Source: Flavobacterium alkalisoli (GTDB taxonomy: Bacteria > Bacteroidota > Bacteroidia > Flavobacteriales > Flavobacteriaceae). From it: 64,000 nucleotides of DNA. The stretch lies in contig NZ_CP042831.1 of NCBI RefSeq assembly GCF_008000935.1, positions 2,666,001-2,730,000 on the forward strand, given 5' to 3'. The stretch's first letter is position 1. Every line of letters begins with the position of its first letter. Below are positions 35,707 through 42,006 of the stretch, piece by piece. Below the pieces are notes generated by a model. The model ran no database searches. It was not told the DNA's origin and saw only the letters and a list, made by a program, of their open reading frames with translations. The position numbers were made by a program, and so were the translations under genes.

Positions 35707-35855
35707 GCTATTAAGTCTTTGTACTTTAATCTTACTGTTGAGTTCAAAAATAAGTAATTAAAGCGTTCGTTGTTTGTCATTCCTCTTAAATTGAAACGAT
35801 AAACATGCTCGTCACAGTATCTGAATAAATGTTTTCTGCTCCACCAATTGTAAAT
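35703..35855 (-). pseudogene. Orphan C-terminal fragment of an IS1595 transposase
   Basis: Fifty codons reading IYNWWSRKHLFRYCDEHVYR... and ending VRLKYKDLIA. They align with the last 52 residues of the intact transposase (IYNWWSRKHIHRYCDEFAFR...VRLKYKQLVLND), about 32 of 50 identical. Homology begins exactly at the stop codon of the HNH gene. No upstream transposase sequence precedes it, so it is a displaced 3' end rather than a gene. Confidence 0.85.
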
Positions 35856-36451
35856 TAAGCCACATATTTCCATATAAAACCTCCTGCTGTTTTTATTTTG
35901 CCGCTGCAACACATTCCTATATTACTGTGCCTGATATTACACTCCTCAGATGCATCTTTTATAGACAGGAATGTTTTAACAATCTCCATATTAACATTGT
36001 ATTGTATAACTGCTTTTTTGTTTCTCTCTTGTGCTATAATAGTAGCTTTTTTGATTGCTTCTTTATTTGCTGAATTGTTATCCCAAGCATGTCTCATGTT
36101 TTCCTTATTAGTCATCCATTCAAGATTTTCTATTCTATTATCCGTTCTGATAAGGTTTATATGATTCACTTGTGGTTTATTATTAGGATTCGGAATAAAT
36201 GCTTCAGCAATTAATCTATGCACCATGGCTATAAACGACTTACCTTCTTTCATTAAATGCACTCTGTAATATCCATATTTTGATAATAAGGGGGTCATTA
36301 ATTTCTCTTTGATTGTCCTATATCCTGTCTTTGACCGTGAGGATTTAACTTTTCTCTCTACGCTTTTAACTCGTCCTAAATTACTTATTTGGTAACACCC
36401 TTCATAATTTAAAACATCTCTCCAGATTTCATTTTCTAAATATTCAATCAT
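35855..36451 (-). CDS. NUMOD4/HNH homing-type endonuclease
   Basis: 198 residues. NUMOD4 DNA-binding motif at the N terminus (EIWRDVLNYEGCYQISNLGRVKSVER), HNH_3 nuclease core (VHRLIAEAFIPNPNNKPQVNHINLIRTDNRIENLEWMTNKENMRHAW, about 78-125) and a NUMOD1-like C-terminal repeat (KAVIQYNVNMEIVKTFLSIKDASEECNI...GGFIWKYV). This is the architecture of free-standing homing endonucleases of phages and introns. Its ATG overlaps the transposase stop by 8 bp, and its own stop abuts a second copy of the transposase 3' end. It therefore sits precisely between two versions of that 3' end. Confidence 0.88.
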   Translation of the reverse strand: MIEYLENEIWRDVLNYEGCYQISNLGRVKSVERKVKSSRSKTGYRTIKEKLMTPLLSKYGYYRVHLMKEGKSFIAMVHRLIAEAFIPNPNNKPQVNHINLIRTDNRIENLEWMTNKENMRHAWDNNSANKEAIKKATIIAQERNKKAVIQYNVNMEIVKTFLSIKDASEECNIRHSNIGMCCSGKIKTAGGFIWKYVA

Positions 36452-37427
36452 TTAAAACTAATTGTTTGTATTTCAATCTTACTTTTATATTTCGTAATAG
36501 GTATTCAAATCTTTCTGAATTAGATTTTGCTCTAGTGTTAAACCTAAATGCAAATTCGTCACAATATCTATGTATGTGCTTCCTTGACCACCAATTGTAA
36601 ATCCCATTAAATCCGCGTTTCATAATTCCCCAAAAACTCTCCATTGAATTTGAATGTATTTCGGGGTTGTCATAGTCTACATATTGCTTTTTGCCGTGGT
36701 CTACTACATGGTGGTCAAAATAATTATCCAATCCTTTATACCCGTGCCATTCATCAGAAATTAAAGTGGCATGTTTTTCTACAACTTCTTTTAAGAATGG
36801 TTGTATAACTTCTCTTTTAGTATTTACAGTTACTCTTAATTTTACTTTGCTGTTTGTTATCTGTACTTTCTTGCCGTTTATTATTTCTGTTTCGCCTCTT
36901 TGTAACACCCCTGTCACTGCTGTTTTATCCTTCCAGCTTCTGCCTTGTGATGCCTGTACCTTTTTATCCTTGTGTCGGTTTTTATTCTTACCTCCAAAAA
37001 ATGTTTCGTCCGTTTCACATATAGAGATGTCAGAAAACTTTTCATCGGTGGTGTTCTCTATGTTAAAAGCTGCCCTTATTCTATGTGCTAAAAACCAAGC
37101 CGACTTTTGTGTTATTCCTAACTGCTGTGCTAAATTTACAGAGGACAACCCTTTCTTTGAAGAGGTCAAAAGCCACACCCCAATAAACCACTTTTGTAAA
37201 GGTATTTTTGTACCCTCCATAAAAGTACCAGTTAGAATATTGAACCTCTTGTTAAGTACACTGTCTTTATAATAGTTATTAGCACATTTATAAACCTTAT
37301 GTTCTGCATTATAAGGACTGACAGGAGTGCCCGACCACATAAGATTTTCTAAATAATCTATACAATGCTGTTCCGTTGGGAAAGCCTGTAATAAGTCGAG
37401 AATTGATTTAATGTTGGTGTTAAACAT
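36444..37427 (-). CDS. IS1595-family (ISXO2-like) DDE transposase
   Basis: 327 residues, a normal length. The N-terminal zinc-ribbon region is degenerate (VSPYNAEHKVYKCANNYYKD replaces a CPxC...CxxC pattern). FEGT-type block LTGTFMEGTKIPLQKWFIGVWLLTSSKKGLSS and helix LAQQLGITQKSAWFLAHRIR are family signatures. The catalytic acids are present: CETDETFFGGK, LISDEWHGYKGL and HSNSMESFWGIMKRGF. It should act on the 26-bp ends of this element. The frame is intact, so the transposon is potentially active. Confidence 0.93.
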   Translation of the reverse strand: MFNTNIKSILDLLQAFPTEQHCIDYLENLMWSGTPVSPYNAEHKVYKCANNYYKDSVLNKRFNILTGTFMEGTKIPLQKWFIGVWLLTSSKKGLSSVNLAQQLGITQKSAWFLAHRIRAAFNIENTTDEKFSDISICETDETFFGGKNKNRHKDKKVQASQGRSWKDKTAVTGVLQRGETEIINGKKVQITNSKVKLRVTVNTKREVIQPFLKEVVEKHATLISDEWHGYKGLDNYFDHHVVDHGKKQYVDYDNPEIHSNSMESFWGIMKRGFNGIYNWWSRKHIHRYCDEFAFRFNTRAKSNSERFEYLLRNIKVRLKYKQLVLND

Positions 37428-37479
37428 GACATTTAAACGGTTATGAATTACACTTTAAATATAAGAATAATATTTCAAT

Positions 37480-37503
37480 TTAGTGCAACTATCTACTATG
37501 TAA
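37480..37503. repeat. Degenerate internal copy of a transposon end
   Basis: TTAGTGCAACTATCTACTAT shares the first nine bases and a TAT..TA..TAT..TA pattern with the right terminal repeat and has the same orientation. It lies 52 bp upstream of the transposase start, where the end of a simple IS would be. Confidence 0.5.
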
Positions 37504-37546
37504 ATTGTGTTAAATTTTCACTTATATTTACATAAATCAATAAGTT

Positions 37547-37711
37547 ATGGCAAAATATATTTTAACCATTTATCAAAGCGACTCTGATAAAAAGTGGAGG
37601 TGGAGAGCTAATTCTAAGGCTAACGGTAAAATTGTAGGTTCATCAGGTCAGGGCTTCACTACTAAATATAGTGCAAAAAGAAATGCAGGTTTAAATGGTT
37701 TTACGGAATAA
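37547..37711 (+). CDS. DUF1508 (YegP-like) small protein
   Basis: 54 residues: MAKYILTIYQSDSDKKWRWR then ANSKANGKIVGSSGQGFTTKYSAKRNAGLNGFTE. 'F/Y-I-x-x-x-x-D-x-x-W-R-W-R-x-x-A-x-N-G-x-I-x-x-S-S/G-x-G-F/Y-x-x-K' is the DUF1508 signature of YegP-like proteins, whose role is unknown (stress-related in some bacteria). A single-repeat version, short but complete. It lies inside the transposon, divergent from the transposase. Confidence 0.7.
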   Translation: MAKYILTIYQSDSDKKWRWRANSKANGKIVGSSGQGFTTKYSAKRNAGLNGFTE

Positions 37712-37845
37712 AACCCACCACAATTTCACCTCTTTTATTTTGGTCTGCTAATTTTTGAGCTTCTTCAAACGAGGTACTAAAAACACTCGCTCCATATAAT
37801 TCCCCGTCTATATAATATTCGGTAACATATTCTTTTATCTTCATT
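37701..37845 (-). pseudogene. Small hypothetical gene with a homopolymer frameshift
   Basis: Starts MKIKEYVTEYYIDGE on the minus strand. Deleting one A from the GGGGAAA run near 37800 joins it to ELYGASVFSTSFEEAQKLAD...NKRGEIVVGFIP with a normal stop. That gives a 47-residue protein; as given, the frame stops after 22 codons. It overlaps the DUF1508 gene by 11 bp at its end (convergent). Sequencing error or real loss cannot be told apart here. Confidence 0.4.
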
Positions 37846-37913
37846 TATAATGTTTTATGCAAAAATACTATTCAATTTTCACTAATACAAAAAGATAAAA
37901 TTTATATTTATAA

Positions 37914-38135
37914 TTAGAAGTCTATTAAATCCTTTACAGGTATATTTAATGCAGAAGCTATTTTAATCAATGTACGGATAGTAGTATTTATTTCAGCTCT
38001 TTCTATTCGTCCGATTTGAGATTTAGGAATATTACAATCATTGGCTAAATCTTCTTGTGAAAGATTATTTTCCTCTCTGAAATGCTTTATTTTATTACCG
38101 AGTTCGATTAAGTATTTCTCCTCTGAAATATTCAT
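37914..38135 (-). CDS. XRE-family HTH regulator
   Basis: 73 residues, single HTH_3 domain: LGNKIKHFREENNLSQEDLANDCNIPKSQIGRIERAEINTTIRTLIKIASALNIPVKDLIDF. Length matches a lone Cro/C1-type repressor. It is divergent from the secreted/membrane gene group at 38226 with 90 bp between, so it may repress that group and itself. Inside the transposon. Confidence 0.88.
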   Translation of the reverse strand: MNISEEKYLIELGNKIKHFREENNLSQEDLANDCNIPKSQIGRIERAEINTTIRTLIKIASALNIPVKDLIDF

Positions 38136-38225
38136 ATTCCAAAGGTCACTACAAATATTTTTTAGACTGGAAGCATATATGCGTCTGAAATAGTTATATT
38201 TGAAAAATTTTTAAACCTTACAATT

Positions 38226-38672
38226 ATGAAAAAGTTCTTATTAATATTAACTATCTTCCAATTTTATTGGGTTTACTCTCAAAGCCCAGAAGCAGGTATG
38301 TTTCTAACTCTTTCCGTTGAAAAATCAACTTACAACTATCAAACTAAAAGATTTGAAGGAATGGGGTCTATTGAAACGCGCACTGGAGAAAAAGCTTTCA
38401 AAATTTCTCAATATACAATCCTTATGCTTAATGATGGTTGGTTAGGTAAAGATTATAAAACAACAACTACTTACAAAGTCAATTCTCGAAGTAGAGTAAA
38501 CCAAACAAACGAAGTTTCAATATATGAATATCTAACACCTCATGGCTGTAAGTTTCTTATTTATGTTAGTAATTCAGATTATAATATGGCTATAATTGAA
38601 ATTTATGAAAACTATTTTAATGGTGTCTATAATAATTTAACGTCTTATGTTGTTCAAAGATTTTACATATAA
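38226..38672 (+). CDS. Secreted hypothetical protein (148 aa)
   Basis: Signal MKKFLLILTIFQFYWVYSQ then SPEAGMFLTLSVEKSTYNYQ and a beta-rich body ending in LTSYVVQRFYI. No family recognised. First of a tight plus-strand group in which each gene overlaps or nearly touches the next (38226-39588), all inside the transposon and divergent from the XRE gene. Confidence 0.6.
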   Translation: MKKFLLILTIFQFYWVYSQSPEAGMFLTLSVEKSTYNYQTKRFEGMGSIETRTGEKAFKISQYTILMLNDGWLGKDYKTTTTYKVNSRSRVNQTNEVSIYEYLTPHGCKFLIYVSNSDYNMAIIEIYENYFNGVYNNLTSYVVQRFYI

Positions 38673-39117
38673 ACAATCAATATTCTTTGTTCTATTAATT
38701 GGTTCTATTGGATATATAATTTATCTAAATATTCAAGTTAAAGATTTAACAGATAGTGTAGATGACCTATATTATCAATTAAATGAGTTAAGTTCAAAAG
38801 TAGACGACTTAGAAAAATCTTTAGATGAAAAAGTTACTTCAACACAAATAGATGAATGGTACTATAAAGAAAAAATAGACTTGCAAAGACGTGAGATTGA
38901 AGCCTCAAACAATCGAGCTTTTAAACATACAACTTACTATGGACTAATTGAAGGTACGAAATACGAAGACTACATAATTCAGTCAGAATATAGTGATTAT
39001 AAAAATCCTGACTTGAGTAAAGTGGTAGTATACGTAGAAGGAACCGACAATGTTATAGATTATTTAATACATCTTTCTGGTCAATCATATTTTTATTACT
39101 TAAAGGATAGAATATGA
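38647..39117 (+). CDS. Membrane-anchored coiled-coil protein (156 aa)
   Basis: One N-terminal membrane helix (QSIFFVLLIGSIGYIIYLNI) is followed by a coiled coil (VKDLTDSVDDLYYQLNELSSKVDDLEKSLDEKV, about 31-64) and a small C-terminal domain. It overlaps the previous gene by 26 bp and the following secreted HNH gene by 4 bp (ATGA), so it is translationally coupled. The topology, short inside tail, helix and extracytoplasmic coiled coil, would suit a scaffold or immunity-type partner. Confidence 0.6.
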   Translation: MLFKDFTYKQSIFFVLLIGSIGYIIYLNIQVKDLTDSVDDLYYQLNELSSKVDDLEKSLDEKVTSTQIDEWYYKEKIDLQRREIEASNNRAFKHTTYYGLIEGTKYEDYIIQSEYSDYKNPDLSKVVVYVEGTDNVIDYLIHLSGQSYFYYLKDRI

Positions 39118-39437
39118 AACTCCTAATCCTTTTTATATCGCTTTCTCTTTCATGCTTCGCTCAAGCTGATACTTTCACAGTTGACTGTACCACTTATTAC
39201 ATTAACCGTTGTTATTCTCATGGCGGAAATATGGTAAAAAGAAGCTATCAGAATAAAAAGGAATTTCTTAAATTACACAATCTAACCCACACCCCAAAAG
39301 GGTATGAGATAGACCATATAATCCCCTTATCGCAAGGTGGCACAGACTGTCCTGATAATATGCAATTATTGACTATAGCCGAGCATAGAAAAAAGACAGC
39401 CTGTGAAGCTAAAAGTAAATCAACTAAAACCAATTAA
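39114..39437 (+). CDS. Exported HNH endonuclease (107 aa)
   Basis: Sec signal MKLLILFISLSLSCFAQA precedes a short HNH domain: KGYEIDHIIPLSQGGTDCPDNMQLLTIAEHRKKTACEA, with the D-H pair, the central asparagine (DNMQLL) and the final histidine (AEHRKK). The mature enzyme is only about 88 residues, so it is a minimal secreted or periplasmic DNase. Cysteines (CTTYYINRC, C-P-D, ACEA) may form disulfides. Coupled to the coiled-coil membrane gene. Could be a nutrient nuclease or an effector; context favours a dedicated operon. Confidence 0.8.
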   Translation: MKLLILFISLSLSCFAQADTFTVDCTTYYINRCYSHGGNMVKRSYQNKKEFLKLHNLTHTPKGYEIDHIIPLSQGGTDCPDNMQLLTIAEHRKKTACEAKSKSTKTN

Positions 39438-39438
39438 T

Positions 39439-39588
39439 ATGACAGAAGAACAAGCAGAAAGAATTATTGAACTATTAGAGAAAATAGTTTTACAAACTGA
39501 AAGTTTAGAAACTCCTTATACAATGAGTGATATTTGTACAAGATTAGTTTATATCGAATCAGCAATAGGAAGATTAGAAAAGAATTAA
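39439..39588 (+). CDS. Small acidic helical protein (49 aa)
   Basis: MTEEQAERIIELLEKIVLQT then ESLETPYTMSDICTRLVYIESAIGRLEKN. Mostly helical with heptad-like leucines. It starts one base after the stop of the secreted HNH gene (39437), so it is in the same operon. A longer in-frame start at 39403 is unlikely because it overlaps the HNH coding end. It could be an immunity or chaperone-like small protein; no family recognised. Confidence 0.5.
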   Translation: MTEEQAERIIELLEKIVLQTESLETPYTMSDICTRLVYIESAIGRLEKN

Positions 39589-39713
39589 TACTTACAGATT
39601 TTTTCAGCCTCATCGCTTATCTTTTTAATTATTTGCCGGATTTCAAAGTAAGACATTCCTTTTAAATGAGTTAATAACTCGCTTACTTTTAAGTCTAATA
39701 TATCATTTTCCAT
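39585..39713 (-). CDS. Small helical protein (42 aa)
   Basis: Minus-strand frame MENDILDLKVSELLTHLKGM then SYFEIRQIIKKISDEAEKICKY. Convergent with and overlapping the previous gene by 4 bp. It has plausible amphipathic helices and no recognised family. Its length makes chance possible. Confidence 0.35.
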   Translation of the reverse strand: MENDILDLKVSELLTHLKGMSYFEIRQIIKKISDEAEKICKY

Positions 39714-39813
39714 AATTTCAAAAATTAAAAATGCCCTTATAGGGCGGTTAAACATTTATTATTAAATTTGCACACCGATTGCAATTAAGGTAAGGTGTGG
39801 TTGCAATAGTTTT

Positions 39814-39848
39814 AAGACGGGGCGATATATTCACTCCGTCTTTTTTCT
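39814..39848. terminator. Hairpin terminator inside the transposon
   Basis: AAGACGG...CCGTCTT stem followed by TTTTCTT. Lies between the 42-aa gene and the membrane gene at 39860. Confidence 0.55.
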
Positions 39849-39859
39849 TAAACGATTTG

Positions 39860-40270
39860 TTACAGTAATGTTCTTTTCTTCACCTTTCTTAGCTTCTTTG
39901 GTGCAGGTTTCATTAAATCTTCTGATTTACCGTTAAACAAGTCTCTGAAACAAATCAAAATAATACCTATAACGTTAATTGTGGTTGTTGTAATGAGCGT
40001 GTTTAGTACACCATCGCTAAAACATAGACGAGTGTTATTATATAAAAGAACGACAGCGACAAAACCTAGCCATAGTGATACAATAACAGCTGCCCAATAA
40101 GACATTTGCTTTCTTAGTGTTGTATTTGTATCAAACCTATTCTTTTTCGATGCTTCAAAATCCGCTTTCATTATCTTGCTATCATATTCGCTTTTGCGAA
40201 TTTCCCCTTGAGTAGGAGCATCTTCAATTTGAAACGGTATTGCAGCTAAGTTTTCGTCAAAACTACTCAT
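39860..40270 (-). CDS. Two-helix membrane protein, putative PanT-type toxin
   Basis: 136 residues: a polar, charged N-terminal half (MSSFDENLAAIPFQIEDAPT...KKNRFDTNTTLRKQ), two membrane helices (WAAVIVSLWLGFVAVVLLY about 59-77; ITTTTINVIGIILICFRDLF about 92-111) and a very basic tail (KPAPKKLRKVKKRTLL). Its ATG follows the stop of the Panacea gene with no gap, so it is made from the same message. Panacea antitoxins are known to pair with unrelated toxins including membrane-active ones, hence the toxin call. It has no independent toxin motif. Confidence 0.6.
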   Translation of the reverse strand: MSSFDENLAAIPFQIEDAPTQGEIRKSEYDSKIMKADFEASKKNRFDTNTTLRKQMSYWAAVIVSLWLGFVAVVLLYNNTRLCFSDGVLNTLITTTTINVIGIILICFRDLFNGKSEDLMKPAPKKLRKVKKRTLL

Positions 40271-40741
40271 CTATTTATTATCTTTCGATTTATCTAATTT
40301 TTCTTTATAGTGGTTATAAATTGTATCATCATCTAAAATAGAATTACACCCTTTACAATAAACCTCTTGCCAAGGAGTATTTTCTTGATGGGTTAATGCA
40401 CTCAAATAGACGCCATCATACCTACCATATATATTCCATATCCTATCTAAAAACTTAGCATCCCTTTCAGAAACATGCTCTTTAACTGGAGTAGGGATTT
40501 TAGTTTTAATATTGAAATCTGTATAATTCCTTTTTAGGTCTGAATAAAGAGAGGGAAAAACTGGCCCCATGTCCCAAGCTACAGGTTTTTCACTGAGTAA
40601 CTTCTCTTTATTTTCAGTTACCGCTAAAAACCATCCATATGCTATATAAGTCAACTTTAGTAATTTCATCGGAGTAAGTTGACCATTTTTGCCGTACTTA
40701 TCGATGAAATAATTTGCTACAGATGTTGGTGAATATGGCAT
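40271..40741 (-). CDS. Panacea-domain (DUF4065) protein, putative PanA antitoxin
   Basis: 156 residues from MPYSPTSVANYFIDKYGKNG; an upstream in-frame start at 40807 adds a hydrophobic leader and is less likely. Panacea signature: ANYFIDKYGKNGQLTPMKLLKLTYIAYGWFLAVTENKEKLLSEKPVAWDMGPVFPSLYSDLK, with the 'M-K-L-x-K-L-x-Y-x-A-x-G-W' helix and 'A-W-x-x-G-P-V-x-P-x-L-Y' block. Panacea (SocA/GepA-like) domains are known as exchangeable antitoxins. It is followed immediately by a small membrane protein in the toxin position. Right-most cargo of the transposon. Confidence 0.85.
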   Translation of the reverse strand: MPYSPTSVANYFIDKYGKNGQLTPMKLLKLTYIAYGWFLAVTENKEKLLSEKPVAWDMGPVFPSLYSDLKRNYTDFNIKTKIPTPVKEHVSERDAKFLDRIWNIYGRYDGVYLSALTHQENTPWQEVYCKGCNSILDDDTIYNHYKEKLDKSKDNK

Positions 40742-40809
40742 AATACTTTCTACTTTTGATTTATTTAACAAACTTAATAAATAAATCCATAAAGATTTTA
40801 GTCGCATTA

Positions 40810-40840
40810 CTAAAATAAAAAACCGTCTATAAAAGACGGC
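40810..40840 (-). terminator. Terminator just inside the right transposon end
   Basis: Read on the minus strand: AGCCGTCT-tttat-AGACGGTT then TTTTATTTT. It would stop transcription coming from the right flank before it reaches the Panacea gene. Confidence 0.6.
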
Positions 40841-40868
40841 TCAATCATTATATTTTCCATAATTTCAT

Positions 40869-40894
40869 TTAGTGCAATATTGTATATAGTTACC
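40869..40894. repeat. Right terminal inverted repeat of the transposon
   Basis: 26 bp beginning TTAGTGCAATATTGTATATA and ending GTTACC. Perfect reverse complement of 35136-35161. Confidence 0.97.
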
Positions 40895-41043
40895 TAAATT
40901 TTAATGTCTATAAGGGCATTTATATATTCCTTAATGCTGTTGCAAGCATCCCGCTCACGCTGGCTGGGGAATATGAAGTTATTGAGTAATAATATTTGTA
41001 CAATATGGAGTATAATTATAAAAAGAATGTCCTTGTTAAGCTA
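40894..41043 (-). pseudogene. Possible C-terminal gene remnant at the transposon flank
   Basis: A minus-strand frame without start codon reads FIFPSQRERDACNSIKEYIN then ALIDIKI and stops at the insertion junction. Before the insertion the stop would have been TAA in the same place. It resembles a protein C terminus, but the upstream part is gone or overlaps the lipoprotein gene start. Confidence 0.3.
40895..40902. repeat. Target-site duplication, right copy
   Basis: TAAATTTT immediately outside the right terminal repeat, identical to 35128-35135. Confidence 0.95.
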
Positions 41044-41499
41044 TTTTATATAGTTTGTGTAATCAGTTTAGTCTCGTGTATGGATGAGGAGAATGGTAAC
41101 TACGACCTCAAAATTTTATCAAGAGGACCGGGAACTTGTGTCGATTTATTATTGTATAACAAATCTGGTGAAGGTAAACTAATCAGAGGGAGGACTAAGG
41201 ATTTTTATAAATCTGATTTTAAGGATTTTGATAGGATTGATATTGATACTGTATTTAAAATCAAATTTGCTGAAGATTTAAATGCTATTAATCAAAAGCT
41301 TGATAGTATTGAAGGAACGGATTTGGTGACAGGGAAATTTGCACACGATGGCAAGCACACTGAAATTTATGTAAACAATCAGAAAAAAATAGATGTCTAC
41401 GGATTTAGAAATGAAGAGTTAATTTATATCTATTTAAAGTTTTTTAATTCTCTGCCTTATGATATTAATACATTTTGTGAGAGTGATCAGTTAAACTGA
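41005..41499 (+). CDS. Lipoprotein of unknown function (164 aa)
   Basis: Start chosen at ATG 41005 (MEYNYKKNVLVKLFYIVCVI...), which places a lipobox SLVSC after a hydrophobic stretch; a TTG three codons earlier is also open. Mature part: MDEENGNYDLKILSRGPGTC..., with a repeated 'D-F-K-D-F-D-R-I-D-I-D-T' acidic segment. No family recognised. AT-rich codons, in the accessory run right of the transposon. Confidence 0.6.
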   Translation: MEYNYKKNVLVKLFYIVCVISLVSCMDEENGNYDLKILSRGPGTCVDLLLYNKSGEGKLIRGRTKDFYKSDFKDFDRIDIDTVFKIKFAEDLNAINQKLDSIEGTDLVTGKFAHDGKHTEIYVNNQKKIDVYGFRNEELIYIYLKFFNSLPYDINTFCESDQLN

Positions 41500-41554
41500 T
41501 TATACAACAATTAGTGAGATTGTATATTCGCGCTAGCTGTTAGTAACTATAGTA

Positions 41555-41990
41555 TTAATCTGGAAATATTCTTTTAATTTGCTCTTGTGGAAGATATTTC
41601 AGCGCATTATCAAATTTTCCTGTCCAGGTATTATCAGGAACATATTCTTCAAGAATAATGTCATCAAAATAGCTTATATATAGTTTTGAATCAAAATCAA
41701 TGTAAAACTGTAAAAGAATATCTGGATCATATTTTTTAAGATTTACACTATCCGGATCAAGCTTAAATTCATCTATTGCTTTAAAAAAAAGCCTCTTCCT
41801 GTCCGCTGGGTACATTTAAAACATTATCCCTAAATACATACTCTGTATTATCAATGGTACCGGGGTCGTATGAGGCCACATTAAGAACCCAATATATTAC
41901 AGGCATCAGGAAAAATATATATTCATCCTTATATTTGGTACAACCGAGTATATAGCTGTGGTCAAGTTCTTGCTGTATATTTCTGCCCAT
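41555..41990 (-). pseudogene. Hypothetical accessory gene split by a T8 frameshift
   Basis: The N-terminal frame (41990 down to 41781) reads MGRNIQQELDHSYILGCTKY...VPSGQEEAFF then stops; the other frame continues FKAIDEFKLDPDSVNLKKYD to 41555. Removing one T from the run of eight at about 41782-41789 joins them as EEAFFKAIDEF into one protein of about 144 residues. The 86-aa start MYPADRKRL in the second frame is an out-of-frame reading of the first gene's end. No family recognised; small acidic accessory proteins like this are often immunity proteins (inference). Confidence 0.55.
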
Positions 41991-42006
41991 TTTTATTAAT
42001 TTAAAA

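Larger units (their letters stand above)
35136..40894. mobile_element. 5.76-kb IS1595-family cargo transposon
   Basis: Complete element delimited by perfect 26-bp terminal inverted repeats (35136-35161, 40869-40894) and a perfect 8-bp target duplication TAAATTTT. It carries one intact DDE transposase of the IS1595 (ISXO2-like) family at 36444-37427, far from either end. Cargo includes an HNH endonuclease, several small genes, a DUF1508 protein, an XRE regulator, a secreted-HNH gene group and a Panacea antitoxin with a membrane partner. Simple IS1595 elements are 0.7-1.1 kb; passenger-carrying members of the family are known. Perfect ends and duplication argue for recent transposition of the whole unit. 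Confidence 0.95.

Noticed and set aside
35136..40894. Prophage remnant
   Set aside because: XRE, HNH and antirepressor-like genes are suggestive, but there are no capsid, tail, integrase or lysis genes, and the ends are those of an IS1595 transposon.
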